Shown here piece by piece: positions 1 through 9,869 of a stretch of 64,000 nt of DNA. The translations under genes were made by a program, and so were the position numbers. The notes beneath the pieces were generated by a model, which was given only the letters and a program-made list of their open reading frames with translations, was not told the DNA's origin and did no database searches. Source of the stretch: Oceanobacter mangrovi (lineage in GTDB: Bacteria; Pseudomonadota; Gammaproteobacteria; Pseudomonadales; Oceanobacteraceae); contig NZ_JAHXZR010000004.1 in NCBI RefSeq assembly GCF_019740315.1, forward strand, positions 248,001 to 312,000. The letters run 5' to 3'. Position 1 is the first letter of the stretch. Each line of letters opens with the position of its first letter.

Positions 1-2
1 AG

Positions 3-386
3 GAAATTGGTACTGCTTATCCGGGTGCTGAAGTTCGTGAAATCGACGTGCGTGGCCGTAACCTCGCCGAAGGTATTCCACGCAGCTTCACGCTGAACTC
101 CAATGAAATTCTCGAAGCCCTGCAGGAATCACTGGCGGCTATCGTTCAGGCCGTGAAGAGTGCGCTGGAGCAATCGCCACCAGAGCTGGCTTCCGACGTT
201 GCCGAGCGCGGCATGGTGCTGACCGGTGGTGGTGCACTGCTGCGTGATCTCGACAAGCTGCTGAGTGAAGAAACCGGTTTGCCGGTGCTGGTTGCTGATG
301 ATCCGCTGACCTGTGTGGCGCGTGGTGGCGGTCGTTTCCTCGAAACTGCATCCGAGCAGGCGCTGGAAGTATTGGCCCAGGAATAA
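3..386 (+). CDS. mreB: Rod shape-determining protein MreB, C-terminal part
   Basis: The reading frame is open from the window edge and encodes roughly the last 127 residues of the actin-like protein MreB, which forms membrane-associated filaments directing lateral peptidoglycan synthesis. The conserved stretches [29 protein letters not shown] and the nucleotide-binding [10 protein letters not shown] are visible, as is the characteristic [10 protein letters not shown] near the C-terminus. The N-terminal two thirds lie outside the window. It is followed by a hairpin terminator and then mreC, the usual mreBCD order. Identification is secure; only the 5' end is missing. Confidence 0.97.
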   Translation, partial: EIGTAYPGAEVREIDVRGRNLAEGIPRSFTLNSNEILEALQESLAAIVQAVKSALEQSPPELASDVAERGMVLTGGGALLRDLDKLLSEETGLPVLVADDPLTCVARGGGRFLETASEQALEVLAQE

Positions 387-406
387 TCGCCGGGTTTGAT
401 CGTCTG

Positions 407-438
407 ACCCCACGTTACTGACGTGGGGTTTTCTTTTT
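407..438 (+). terminator. Rho-independent terminator/attenuator after mreB
   Basis: An 8-bp GC-rich stem (CCCCACGT, 408-415, pairing with ACGTGGGG, 421-428) with a 5-base loop runs directly into a T-rich tract at 429-437. It sits between mreB and mreC, so it probably attenuates rather than ends the transcript, giving more MreB than MreCD (inference). Confidence 0.8.
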
Positions 439-489
439 GTACTACATAGCCTTTCGATCGGGAGTTGGGTTATCAAACCGCAATTTCAG

Positions 490-1335
490 ATGCCTGCCTA
501 TCAGGGCCAGCGAACCCTGCTTGTATGCTTGCTGGCTCTGGCCCTGATGTGGGCTGACCAGAACTACTCCATTGTTCAGACGCTACGCTTTGCGGCGGGA
601 TATGTGTTGTATCCGGCCCAGCAGGCAGCGCTGATCCCTTCCTCTATTGCTGGCTGGTTCTCGGAATTGGGTACCGCCCGGCAGGATCTGCTGGATGAAA
701 ACCGGCAGTTGTCTGCACGTAACCTGGTGCTCGAACTCAAAGCCCAGCGGCTGGCGTCGCTGGAAGCGGAAAATGCCGAGTTGCGGGAGTTGCTGAGTGC
801 TTCCGAGCAGGTGGACGACAAGGTACTGGTAACCACCGTAGTTGCCATTGACCCGGACCCGTTCAGCCAGCAGGTGCTGATCAACAAGGGCAGTGAAAAC
901 GGCGTATTTATTGGCCAGCCGGTGCTGGATGCCTATGGCCTGCTGGGTCAGGTCGTGGATGTGCTGCCGTTTTCTTCCAAGGTGATGATGATTGCCGACT
1001 CCAACCACGCCATCCCGGTGCAGATTAACCGTAACGGCGTACGTGCGATTGCTACCGGTACTGGTGCGCTTGATCAGCTGGAGCTGATTTATGTGCCCAA
1101 CACCGCTGATATCAAGGAAGGCGACCTGCTGGTGAGTTCTGGTCTCGGTGGCCGTTATCCGCGTGGTTATCCGGTTGCTGTGGTCGACAGGGTTGAACAT
1201 CAGGCGGGCCAGATGTTCGCCAGCGTGACCGCCAGGCCCAGTGCTCATCTGGATCGCAGCCGGTTGTTGCTGCTGGTATTCAGTCAGGGAGCGGGCAAGG
1301 TGCCGTCGAAAGACCTCTGGAAAGGGGCACGCTGA
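490..1335 (+). CDS. mreC: Cell shape-determining protein MreC
   Basis: MreC is a bitopic inner-membrane protein whose periplasmic part links MreB/MreD to the elongasome. The 281-residue product has a short N-terminus, one membrane segment (about residues 8-27), a coiled coil (about 60-100, LELKAQRLASLEAENAEL) and the double beta-barrel region. Length fits the family. The ATG at 490 lacks an obvious Shine-Dalgarno; the frame continues upstream (IKPQFQ...) without a usual start codon, so the N-terminus could be slightly longer through a non-standard start. The stop overlaps the mreD start, indicating translational coupling. Confidence 0.95.
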   Translation: MPAYQGQRTLLVCLLALALMWADQNYSIVQTLRFAAGYVLYPAQQAALIPSSIAGWFSELGTARQDLLDENRQLSARNLVLELKAQRLASLEAENAELRELLSASEQVDDKVLVTTVVAIDPDPFSQQVLINKGSENGVFIGQPVLDAYGLLGQVVDVLPFSSKVMMIADSNHAIPVQINRNGVRAIATGTGALDQLELIYVPNTADIKEGDLLVSSGLGGRYPRGYPVAVVDRVEHQAGQMFASVTARPSAHLDRSRLLLLVFSQGAGKVPSKDLWKGAR

Positions 1336-1811
1336 TGTCGATCCAGTCATTGATTATTGGTTTGCTGGCGCTGTTCTTCGGCTTTGTGCTGGAACACTTG
1401 CCTATGCCGGATCTGATCGGCTGGTTCCAGCCGCTGTGGGTACTGGTGGTGGTGACCCTGCTGGTGTTCCAGGCACCAAGAACTTTCGGTTTGTGGCTGG
1501 CGGTTCCCGCCGGGCTGATGCTGGATGCCGAACACGCGACTCTGATGGGCACCCATGTGTTCACCATGGCAATTCATATTTTTCTGGTGCAGCTGTTTTT
1601 CCGCCGTATGGAAGTTTTTAACCTGTTTCAGCAAATGGGCGTGGTGCTGGTGTTGGCGTTATTGCACCAGCTGCTACGCTTCTGGCTGGCGCAGGTGTTG
1701 TTTGATTACCCCCATCCGATTGATATCTGGGGCCCGGCGCTCAGCTCTGTGTTTGTCTGGCCGTGGGTGTTTGCCCTGCTACGGCTGACGGTATTGAGGA
1801 CGCACACATGA
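1335..1811 (+). CDS. mreD: Rod shape-determining protein MreD
   Basis: A 158-residue, very hydrophobic protein with about five predicted membrane helices, the typical size and topology of MreD, the integral membrane partner of MreC in the elongasome. Its ATG overlaps the mreC stop by one base and its own stop overlaps the maf start region, so mreC-mreD-maf are coupled. MreD is poorly conserved in sequence; the assignment rests on hydropathy, size and the mreBCD context. Confidence 0.93.
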   Translation: MSIQSLIIGLLALFFGFVLEHLPMPDLIGWFQPLWVLVVVTLLVFQAPRTFGLWLAVPAGLMLDAEHATLMGTHVFTMAIHIFLVQLFFRRMEVFNLFQQMGVVLVLALLHQLLRFWLAQVLFDYPHPIDIWGPALSSVFVWPWVFALLRLTVLRTHT

Positions 1812-2389
1812 TGGTTCTGGCTTCGGCATCACCACGGCGGCGTGAGTTATTGCAGCAGATCGGGGTTCCGCACCGGATCCAGCCTGCCGATATTGATGAA
1901 ACGCCACTGGCTGCTGAAGCACCACTCGATTACGTCGTACGCATGGCCTTGACCAAGGCCAGGGTCGTGGCGGCGGAAGTCACTGATACTGCGGTACTGG
2001 CGTCGGATACCAGTGTGATTATTGATGGTCGAATTCTCGGCAAGCCGGAAAATCCGGATCATCATCGCCAGATGCTGCAACATTTGTCGGGTAATACCCA
2101 GCAGGTATTAACGGCGGTGGCACTGGTTTCTGCGGCTGGAGAAAGCCACTGTGTGGTCTGCACGGATGTGACCTTTCGCCAACTGGATGACGCCCTGATA
2201 GAACGGTACCTTGCTACCGGAGAAGGAAATGACAAGGCCGGTGGTTACGGCATACAGGGAAAAGGAGCGGTTTTGGTGGCTGCGATTCACGGCAGCTACA
2301 GTAACGTTGTCGGCCTGCCATTGGCCGAAACTGCTGCCTTGTTGGAACAGCACGGAATTTCGTACTGGCAGTCCGACTCTCAGGTCTGA
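1808..2389 (+). CDS. maf: Maf family nucleotide pyrophosphatase
   Basis: Maf proteins hydrolyse non-canonical or excess nucleoside triphosphates (dTTP/UTP in the YhdE group) to monophosphates. The N-terminal LASASPRRRELL phosphate-binding motif, the SDTSVIIDGRILGKP region and the C-terminal DKAGGYGIQGKGA signature are all present. The chosen ATG at 1808 (of two consecutive ATGs) gives 193 residues, normal for the family; a longer frame from 1763 would overlap mreD and add residues that the family lacks. It lies between mreD and rng exactly as in Pseudomonas and E. coli. Confidence 0.95.
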   Translation: MMVLASASPRRRELLQQIGVPHRIQPADIDETPLAAEAPLDYVVRMALTKARVVAAEVTDTAVLASDTSVIIDGRILGKPENPDHHRQMLQHLSGNTQQVLTAVALVSAAGESHCVVCTDVTFRQLDDALIERYLATGEGNDKAGGYGIQGKGAVLVAAIHGSYSNVVGLPLAETAALLEQHGISYWQSDSQV

Positions 2390-2443
2390 TACGACCCGCC
2401 AACCACCGGATCCAGGATCGAATTGCATCTGAGGGAATTCGCA

Positions 2444-3895
2444 GTGAATGCTGAAATATTGATGAACGTGACGCCGACCGAAACCCGCGTAGCGGTGGTT
2501 GAAAACGGCGTGCTGCAGGAAATTATCATCGAGCGTACCAACCATCGTGGTCTGGTAGGCAACATTTACAAGGGCAAGGTGGTGCGGGTGCTGCCCGGCA
2601 TGCAGGCCGCCTTTGTCGATATTGGTCTGGAGCGGGCGGCGTTTATCCACGCCGCCGAGCTGGGCCATCCCGATTCCCAAACCCCGATTAACCAGCTGCT
2701 GCACGAAGGCCAGGCACTGGTGGTGCAGGTGACCAAAGATCCGATTGGCACCAAGGGTGCACGTCTGACCACCCAGCTCACCATTCCATCCCGCTATCTG
2801 GTGTACATGCCAGGCGCCGACCATGTTGGCGTGTCCCAGCGTATTGACGACGACAGCGAACGCGACCGCCTCAAGCAGGTGGTGCAGAACTGCATGGAAG
2901 CCGAAGGGCTGACCGGTGAAGCCGGTTTTATTCTGCGCACCGCCGCCGATGGTGTCGGCGAAGAAGAAATTCTCGCTGATACCCGTTATCTGCGTCGGCT
3001 CTGGCGCAAGCTGGAAGAGCGCATCAAGGATTTCACCCCGCCGTCAGTGATCTACGCCGAGCTGCCATTGTTCCTGCGTACCCTGCGTGACTATGCCCGC
3101 CCGGAAGTCGACAAGGTGCTGATCGATTCGCGCGAAACCTTCGACCGGGTGCTGCAGTTCTCCCAGCAGTACGTGCCAGAAGTGGAAGAGCGGTTGGCCT
3201 ACTACCATGGTCCACGGCCTATCTTTGAACTCTACAGTGTTGAAGACGAAATCCAGCGGGCACTGGAGCGCAAGGTGCCGCTGAAAAGCGGTGGTTACCT
3301 GGTGATCGACCAGACCGAAGCCATGACCACCATCGACGTGAATACCGGTGGTTTTGTTGGCCGTCGCAATCTCGAAGAAACCATCTTCAAGACCAATCTG
3401 GAAGCGGCGACCGCGATTGGCCGCCAGCTGCGGTTGCGTAATCTGGGTGGCATCATCATTCTCGACTTTATCGACATGATGGACCCGGAGCACCAGCGTC
3501 AGGTACTGCGGATGCTGGAAAAGATTCTCGAGAAAGACCACGCCAAAACCAAGATCAGTGGTGTATCCGAGTTGGGTCTGGTGGAAATGACCCGCAAGCG
3601 TACCCGCGAAAGCCTCGAACAGATGCTGATGGAACCCTGCAAAGCCTGTGGTGGCCGTGGTTCGGTGAAAACGGCGGAAACCGTCTGTTATGAAATTTTC
3701 CGTGAAATCCTGCGTGAAGAACGCGCTTATGGTGCGGGCACCTATCTGGTACTGGCCAGCCAGCCGGTGGTGGATCGACTGCAGGATGAAGACAGCAATG
3801 GACTGGCAGATCTGGAGGCATTTATCGGTAAAACGATTAAACTACAGGTCGAAAGTCTTTATGCACAAGACTATTACGACATTATCTTGCAATAG
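2444..3895 (+). CDS. rng: Ribonuclease G
   Basis: RNase G (CafA) is a single-strand endoribonuclease that matures the 16S rRNA 5' end and degrades some mRNAs. The 483-residue product shows the S1 domain (about 35-125, GNIYKGKVVRVLPGMQAAFV), the catalytic aspartates in TIDVNTGGF and IILDFIDM, and the zinc-link CKAC motif near 400. It lacks the long C-terminal scaffold of RNase E, hence RNase G. The GTG at 2444 is chosen because GAGGGA lies 7 bases upstream and the N-terminus (NAEILMNVTPTETRVA) then matches the family; a TTG 21 bases earlier is possible but less likely. Confidence 0.95.
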   Translation: MNAEILMNVTPTETRVAVVENGVLQEIIIERTNHRGLVGNIYKGKVVRVLPGMQAAFVDIGLERAAFIHAAELGHPDSQTPINQLLHEGQALVVQVTKDPIGTKGARLTTQLTIPSRYLVYMPGADHVGVSQRIDDDSERDRLKQVVQNCMEAEGLTGEAGFILRTAADGVGEEEILADTRYLRRLWRKLEERIKDFTPPSVIYAELPLFLRTLRDYARPEVDKVLIDSRETFDRVLQFSQQYVPEVEERLAYYHGPRPIFELYSVEDEIQRALERKVPLKSGGYLVIDQTEAMTTIDVNTGGFVGRRNLEETIFKTNLEAATAIGRQLRLRNLGGIIILDFIDMMDPEHQRQVLRMLEKILEKDHAKTKISGVSELGLVEMTRKRTRESLEQMLMEPCKACGGRGSVKTAETVCYEIFREILREERAYGAGTYLVLASQPVVDRLQDEDSNGLADLEAFIGKTIKLQVESLYAQDYYDIILQ

Positions 3896-3904
3896 GCTGT
3901 ATTA

Positions 3905-6900
3905 ATGAGGTTTCTGACCGCCTGCTGGACGCAGATCTGGATCACGCTGGTGGTTGGACTGGTGTTAACTGCACTTTACACCAGTCTTGGTCGACAGCTG
4001 ATCCCGCTGGTCGAAACCTGGCGCCCGGAGCTGGAACAAACCCTGTCCCAACAACTGGGACAGCCGGTCGCCATCGAGCGACTGGAAGGCGACTGGCGTT
4101 ATCTTTCTCCGATTGTCCGTGCCATCAACATTCGTGTTGGTGACGCTGACCATCCCATCTCATTGCAACGGCTGGAACTGGAACTCGACGTCAGTGCGAC
4201 GGCCTTCTACCGTATGCCGGTGTTCAAGCGCATCGAGCTGGAAGGGCTGAACGCCAGACTGTCGCGTGACGCTGAACAGCAGTGGTTCAGCGGTAACTGG
4301 CTGTTGAATCCGCCAACGGCAACCACAACAACAGTGGAAGAGCCGGACAAAAACCGCGAAAAACGCAGCTCGGCAGAATCCGCCGATGCCAACCGGCCAC
4401 GCTGGGCACGTTTGCTGGAGTTGCAGCAACGCATGGAAGTGCTCAACGGTCTGGTTGAAGTCACCAATCCGGATGGCAAGGTCGACCGCCTGCGCATTGA
4501 CCAGTTGCTGTGGCGTCATCAGGGCAACAGTCAGTCGGTACGTGGCAGCATTGCCTGGGGCCGCAAACAGCTCGCCAATATCTCTCTCAACGCCGTCGTG
4601 ACGGGTAACGTCTGGCCCTGGAAAGACCAGCACGGCGAAGTTTTTGCCTATGTCGAGCCACAAAGCTGGACTCGCTGGATTCCCGACGATTTACCGATGG
4701 GGCTGCAGTTCAAACAATTTGATGCCGGTGCCAGCCTGTGGCTGACGGTTACCAACGGCCAGCTGGACAAGGTGTACGCCGACCTTTCCCTCGACCAGTT
4801 ACGACTGCAAACCTCCGAGCAGCCACTCGAGCTCGACAGCGGCCGCATCCAGATTGGCGGCGAGCGTAATGGCGACGACTGGCACATGCGAATCCGCCCG
4901 CAGTTGGGCGACAAGGTCGCGCTCGACGATTTTTCGGTCAGTCTGGTACAGCTGGATGGCCAGCGCGGCTGGCAGCTGGGAATTGATCAGCTGGCGGTTG
5001 GTGAAGGCATTAACTACATGACGGAACACGGCCTGTTGCCTGATCCGTTCGATCGCTATTTTGCCAATATCAATCCGGCCGGTGAGGCCAGTCAGGTGCG
5101 GGTCTCCTTCCTGCCGGGCGATGATTCACTGGTGGATGTGAGGGCCCATGTGCATAACGTTGCCGGTTCCGCCTATATGGGCATTCCGGGGATTCAGGGG
5201 CTGGATGGCGAGTTGCACCTGCAGCCTCATCGTGGCCGTCTGAGCTTCGACGACAAGAATGTCACATTGGATCTGGCCGGGGTTTACGATCATCCATGGG
5301 ACATGAACAGTGTCAGCGGCCAGCTGTACTGGCAGATCGAACAGGATGCCTCGAAACTCTGGCTGACCAATCTCAAGGGACGCTGGAATCACCTGCAATT
5401 ACGCAGTGAGCTGAGTCTGCTGCTGCCGTCGCGGGCATCCGGGCGGCCACAGGAACTGAGCTTGCTGCTGGGGATGCCAAAGGCCAGTGTTGAGGACCGC
5501 AGCCGTTTATTGCCGGATCTGCTGGAGCCGGAAGTGCGTAACTGGATCGACAGCGCCCTGATCAGTGGCGAGTTGGCCAATGGCGCCTTCCTGTTGAACG
5601 GCGAACTTGAAGTCGACCGCCCGGCCAACAGTCTGACCACCCAGCTGGCGCTGGATATTGACGAAGGCGAACTCGAATACATGCCGGACTGGCCGATTGT
5701 TTATGGCGTCAAAGGTCATATGCTGCTGGATTCGCCGTCCGTTGATGCCTGGCTGGAGCAGGGCCGCACCCTTGGTGGGCGGCTGGTCAAAAACTCTGGC
5801 CGGGTACGTTTGCGTAATCCCCCGGGTCAGCCGACCGAGCTGAGTCTGGCAGGCAAAATCAGCGGTGACAGCCGCGAAGCGATTCGCTATTTCCACGATA
5901 CACCGCTGCAACAGTTAGTGAACCACGCCTTTGATGAATGGCATGCCAGTGGCCCGATGACTGCCAGTATGCAGATGCAAATGCAGCTGGGCAGCGATGT
6001 GGCGCCACCCAAAGTGCATCTGGAAGCAGACCTGAAAGACAACCGGCTGGCACTGAATGACCTCAATCTCGACTTCAGCCAGATCAACGGCCCGCTGGTG
6101 TACGACACCCAGGCCGGCATTGCCTCTCCGGCGATCAGTGCCAGTGTGATGGGCGGTCAGGTGAGCGGGACGATTGCCTCGACGCCTGTGCCTGAGCAGG
6201 CCGATGCCTTCCGGATTCGGGTACAGGCGGAAGGCGAGGCCGACGTTGAAGCCTTCAAACAATGGATGCCGCTGTTTTTGCTCGATCCCGTCACTGGCCG
6301 GGCCGATTATCAGGCCGATCTGAAACTCGATACCAGCAACAGCAAGCTGGTGTTCGCCCTCGACAGTAATCTCAAGGGGACCAGCATCAATTATCCGGCG
6401 CCGTTGCAGAAAGCCGCCGATGACGCCAGTCATCGACTGCAGGTGGAGGTGCGGCCGGGCCGCGAAACCCGTGTGACGCTCAACTACGACGACCAGATTC
6501 GCGGCGTGTTTGCGCTGGATGACAAGGGGCTTGAACGCGGCCAGGTGTATATGGGCGGCTCGCAGCCGTTCCTGCCGAGTGACCACGGCGTTGAGATTCG
6601 CGGCGATATCAGGGAGCCGATCAAGGCCGATGAGTGGTGGGCCATGTGGCAACATTTGTTGCCTTTGGCCGAAGCCGAAAACAAGACCGCAGCTGCCAGC
6701 ACTGCAGCGCCAGCGACGAACAGTTCAACAACGGCTGCCGCAACAACCGCTTCGCAAACGGCGACGGCGGAAAATCCGCTGCGGCTGATCGAACTCAGAT
6801 TCTCCGCCATTGATGCCTGGACGGTGCCGACCGGGCCGATGCGACTGACGGCCACCCAGCAGTGGGGCGAATGGAATTTTGATATCGACAGCGATTTGCT

Positions 6901-7987
6901 GCGCGGGCAGGTCACGCTGCCGAGTGATGATCAACCGGCCAAAATGGCGCTGGAGTATGTCCATATGCCGCCGTCGGAAGCGGAAGATCCGCTGGCCAGT
7001 TCAGCTACTCAACAGGTAACCGGCGAAGACGCCGTTGCCGCCGCTCTGAAGCGGGCGCTGGAGCAGGACTCGCTCAAGGATATGGAACCGGCGGAGCTGT
7101 TGCCGATGGATGTGGTGATCAAGGAATTCATGCTGGGCGGCTGGAACTTCGGCAGCTGGAACGTCAGCAGTCGGCCGATCGACAAGGGTGCAGCAATCAC
7201 CATCAATGACGGCAGTGTAAAGGGGCTCAAACTCAGCGGGGATATGCGCTGGCTGAAGAATCCGGACGGCCATAAAACCTGGATCGATATGCTGAGAGTG
7301 GATGGCCGCGACATTGGCAAGGTGCAGCAGGCCTTCCGTCAGGATGCCATCATCGAAGGCAAGCGTATGAAGTCGAGTGTCAGCCTTAACTGGCAGGGTT
7401 CGCCGATGGCGTTTAATACCCAGAGCCTGAATGGTCTGGCGTCGATCAGGATTGAAGATGGCACCTGGAAGACCGAAGGCGCGGGGGCTCTGAAAGCCTT
7501 TGGAGCACTGAACTTCAACTCGATTTCACGGCGTTTGCAGCTCGATTTCTCGGATTTGTATCAGTCCGGGGTGGCATTTGATGTCACCACCGCCAAGGCC
7601 AAAATCGAAAATGGCCTGTTCACCTTTACCGATCCGCTGGTGGTTGATGGACCAGGAGCCAAGTTTATGGCCTCGGGTTCAACCAATCTCAATACCGAAG
7701 CGCTGGATATGAAACTGGCAGTGACCTTCCCGGTCACAGGGTCATTGCCAATCGTTGCGGTTCTGGCAGGTTTTGCCGCCCCCGTCGCCGGAGCGATTTA
7801 CGTTACCGAAAAGCTGATCGGTGACGAGCTGGAACGCTTTACCAGTGCCAGTTACGACATCACTGGCAACTGGACCAAGCCGCAAATGAAGATTCGTGAG
7901 GCCTTCGACAACGAGGTGGAAGGCAAGCGGGTGCGGTCATTCAAGGAACGTTTCCTGAGTATTTTTGGACTGGAGGAGTCGAAATGA
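3905..7987 (+). CDS. yhdP: YhdP, AsmA-like phospholipid transport protein
   Basis: A 1360-residue protein with one N-terminal membrane helix (about 10-27) and a long periplasmic beta-rich body ending in the AsmA-like C-terminal region. YhdP, with TamB and YdbH, forms bridges that carry phospholipids to the outer membrane (known for E. coli). Position between rng and a nitrilase-family gene is the conserved neighbourhood. A low-complexity Ala/Thr/Ser stretch at about residues 929-955 looks like an inserted linker and partly explains the length, somewhat above the E. coli protein. The stop overlaps the next gene by four bases (ATGA). Confidence 0.92.
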   Translation: MRFLTACWTQIWITLVVGLVLTALYTSLGRQLIPLVETWRPELEQTLSQQLGQPVAIERLEGDWRYLSPIVRAINIRVGDADHPISLQRLELELDVSATAFYRMPVFKRIELEGLNARLSRDAEQQWFSGNWLLNPPTATTTTVEEPDKNREKRSSAESADANRPRWARLLELQQRMEVLNGLVEVTNPDGKVDRLRIDQLLWRHQGNSQSVRGSIAWGRKQLANISLNAVVTGNVWPWKDQHGEVFAYVEPQSWTRWIPDDLPMGLQFKQFDAGASLWLTVTNGQLDKVYADLSLDQLRLQTSEQPLELDSGRIQIGGERNGDDWHMRIRPQLGDKVALDDFSVSLVQLDGQRGWQLGIDQLAVGEGINYMTEHGLLPDPFDRYFANINPAGEASQVRVSFLPGDDSLVDVRAHVHNVAGSAYMGIPGIQGLDGELHLQPHRGRLSFDDKNVTLDLAGVYDHPWDMNSVSGQLYWQIEQDASKLWLTNLKGRWNHLQLRSELSLLLPSRASGRPQELSLLLGMPKASVEDRSRLLPDLLEPEVRNWIDSALISGELANGAFLLNGELEVDRPANSLTTQLALDIDEGELEYMPDWPIVYGVKGHMLLDSPSVDAWLEQGRTLGGRLVKNSGRVRLRNPPGQPTELSLAGKISGDSREAIRYFHDTPLQQLVNHAFDEWHASGPMTASMQMQMQLGSDVAPPKVHLEADLKDNRLALNDLNLDFSQINGPLVYDTQAGIASPAISASVMGGQVSGTIASTPVPEQADAFRIRVQAEGEADVEAFKQWMPLFLLDPVTGRADYQADLKLDTSNSKLVFALDSNLKGTSINYPAPLQKAADDASHRLQVEVRPGRETRVTLNYDDQIRGVFALDDKGLERGQVYMGGSQPFLPSDHGVEIRGDIREPIKADEWWAMWQHLLPLAEAENKTAAASTAAPATNSSTTAAATTASQTATAENPLRLIELRFSAIDAWTVPTGPMRLTATQQWGEWNFDIDSDLLRGQVTLPSDDQPAKMALEYVHMPPSEAEDPLASSATQQVTGEDAVAAALKRALEQDSLKDMEPAELLPMDVVIKEFMLGGWNFGSWNVSSRPIDKGAAITINDGSVKGLKLSGDMRWLKNPDGHKTWIDMLRVDGRDIGKVQQAFRQDAIIEGKRMKSSVSLNWQGSPMAFNTQSLNGLASIRIEDGTWKTEGAGALKAFGALNFNSISRRLQLDFSDLYQSGVAFDVTTAKAKIENGLFTFTDPLVVDGPGAKFMASGSTNLNTEALDMKLAVTFPVTGSLPIVAVLAGFAAPVAGAIYVTEKLIGDELERFTSASYDITGNWTKPQMKIREAFDNEVEGKRVRSFKERFLSIFGLEESK

Positions 7988-8784
7988 GTCGTGTGGCTGC
8001 CATTCAGATGAATAGCCTGGCGGATCCGGAACAGAATTTTGAGCAGGCATTACAGCTGCTGCAGCAGGCCCGCGATGCGGGAGCCTTGCTAGCGCTGGTA
8101 CCGGAAATGTTTCTGTCGATGAACGGCAAGTGTTATCAGGATCTGGCCGGTGATCTGGGCTGGATTGACCGGCTTGGCAACGCTGCCCGTGATCTTGGTA
8201 TCTGGCTGGTGGCCGGAGCTGTGCCACAACGAGACCCGGACCCGGCAGAAACCAGGGTGCGCTCGGCGTCGATGGTATTCGACGACCAGGGCGAACTGGT
8301 TGCCCGCTACGACAAGATCCACCTGTTTGATGTATCGGTTGGTGATGCTCAGGGCAGTTACCGGGAATCCGAACGCTTCAGCCCCGGCGACGAGGTGGTC
8401 GTGGTTGATACTCCGGTTGGCAAGCTGGGCCTGAGTATCTGTTATGACGTTCGTTTCCCGGAGCTGTATCGCAAGCTGCGTGAGCAGGGTGCCGAGCTGA
8501 TTACCGTACCAGCTGCCTTTACCTGGAAAACCGGGCAGGCACATTGGGATATTCTGCTGCGGGCGCGGGCGGTGGAACAGCAATGTTATGTGATTGCCGC
8601 CAACCAGTGTGGCTGGCATGACGACAAGCGCCAGACCTGGGGCCATTCGTGCATTATTGATGCCTGGGGACGGCCGTTACAGTCGCTGGGCGAAGAGCCC
8701 GGCGTGGTGATTGCCGACATCGACCTGGCAGAACTGCACGCCCTGCGTCAGCGGATGCCGGTACTGGAGCATCGGCGGGTTTAG
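7984..8784 (+). CDS. Carbon-nitrogen hydrolase (Nit/deaminated glutathione amidase-like)
   Basis: Nitrilase-superfamily amidase of 266 residues. The catalytic triad is visible: Glu41 in VPEMF, Lys111 in YDKIHLFDV and Cys153 in SICYDVRFPEL. The RYDKIHLFDV signature is typical of the Nit1/NitA branch that removes deaminated glutathione, a repair role; that substrate is inferred from the branch, not shown. Start codon overlaps the yhdP stop (ATGA), so the two are translationally coupled. In Pseudomonas the same block continues into tldD, which is not found here. Confidence 0.9.
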   Translation: MSRVAAIQMNSLADPEQNFEQALQLLQQARDAGALLALVPEMFLSMNGKCYQDLAGDLGWIDRLGNAARDLGIWLVAGAVPQRDPDPAETRVRSASMVFDDQGELVARYDKIHLFDVSVGDAQGSYRESERFSPGDEVVVVDTPVGKLGLSICYDVRFPELYRKLREQGAELITVPAAFTWKTGQAHWDILLRARAVEQQCYVIAANQCGWHDDKRQTWGHSCIIDAWGRPLQSLGEEPGVVIADIDLAELHALRQRMPVLEHRRV

Positions 8785-8825
8785 GAAACAGGCGGGTTTA
8801 GAGAGCGCAGTCGTTAGACAGAAAC

Positions 8826-9710
8826 TCAGACTTCTGATTGCTGCCGATACTGCTTTGGCGACAGGCCTATCTGACGTTTGAAAAAACGGGTGAAGTAGGC
8901 CGGATCGTTAAACCCCAGCTGGTCGGCAATGCTGCTGACGGGCTGGATGGTGTAGCTGAGACGACGGCAGGCTTCCAGCAGCAGGCGTTCATGCACCAGC
9001 GCCAGCGCATTCTTGCCCAATAACTGCCGACACAAACTGTTCAGGTGGGGGGCGGTCAGCCCCAGTTCACTGGCGTAGCTTTCGACACTGCGCTGTAAGG
9101 AGTAATCCCGATTGATCAATTGATTGTATTGCTGCAAATGCAGGCTGGCGCGACTCTGGCTGTGTTGGCCGGTTTCACTGTCCGCCTGTTGGCCCCAGCG
9201 CTGCAGGCTGACAACCAGCAAGCTCAGCCAGCTGCCCAGTGCCAGCGCCCGCTGTTCATCGGCTGGCCGTACATATTCCTGCCATAAACCGCGAAAGTGT
9301 TCTGCCAGCTCGGCGCAGGCCTGTTGGTCCTGCAGAATGCGGGTCGCCTGCAAGATGGCTTGCTGGCCCGGCTGCTGTTTCAGCAGCGAATGGCTGAGCG
9401 ACACTACATAACCTTCCACTTCTTCCGACCATAAAAAGTCGTGCACACACAGCTCGGCAATCACCAGTACCGCTGGCGCTTCAACTTCAAAACTGTCGCC
9501 ATCTATGTTGGCTTCACCCTTGCCCCGGGTTAGACAAAACAGCTGCGTCAGGCCGTGGTGACGATGGGGCTTGATGGTGAACTGGTGCTCGCGGCTGCGC
9601 ACACTGAGTGCTTCGCAGTGCATCAGGTCTGGGGTGAAGGCGCCCTGTTGCTCGCCGTAATAATGCACCACCGGAATCGGCTGTGGCTTGTCTACTGGCC
9701 TGGCTTTCAT
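8826..9710 (-). CDS. AraC family transcriptional regulator, PobR/PobC-like
   Basis: A 294-residue regulator with an N-terminal cupin-type sensor (HRHHGLTQLFCLTRGKGE, about 43-60) and a C-terminal pair of helix-turn-helix motifs; the second is the AraC signature region SSIADQLGFNDPAYFTRFFK. It is divergent from ligAB with a 159-bp gap, so it is most likely the activator of protocatechuate cleavage responding to an aromatic acid (inference from position and from general resemblance to AraC-type p-hydroxybenzoate regulators). The effector is unknown. Confidence 0.85.
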   Translation of the reverse strand: MKARPVDKPQPIPVVHYYGEQQGAFTPDLMHCEALSVRSREHQFTIKPHRHHGLTQLFCLTRGKGEANIDGDSFEVEAPAVLVIAELCVHDFLWSEEVEGYVVSLSHSLLKQQPGQQAILQATRILQDQQACAELAEHFRGLWQEYVRPADEQRALALGSWLSLLVVSLQRWGQQADSETGQHSQSRASLHLQQYNQLINRDYSLQRSVESYASELGLTAPHLNSLCRQLLGKNALALVHERLLLEACRRLSYTIQPVSSIADQLGFNDPAYFTRFFKRQIGLSPKQYRQQSEV

Positions 9711-9869
9711 TCTTGATGCACGTCAGTTTTCGCCTGTAATTCAGGGCTGGATCTTCGAAATGTACAAATATTGATGGCAAAGGTCCATGTTTATGGCGAT
9801 GAATTTGATGAAAACTGCAATCAGCTGGTGAGCAGCGAATCACAACAACAATTCACTGGAGGTAATCCC

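Noticed and set aside
9108-9125. TTGATCAATTGATT motif resembling an FNR site
   Set aside because: It lies inside the AraC-regulator coding sequence and lacks the TTGAT-N4-ATCAA spacing.
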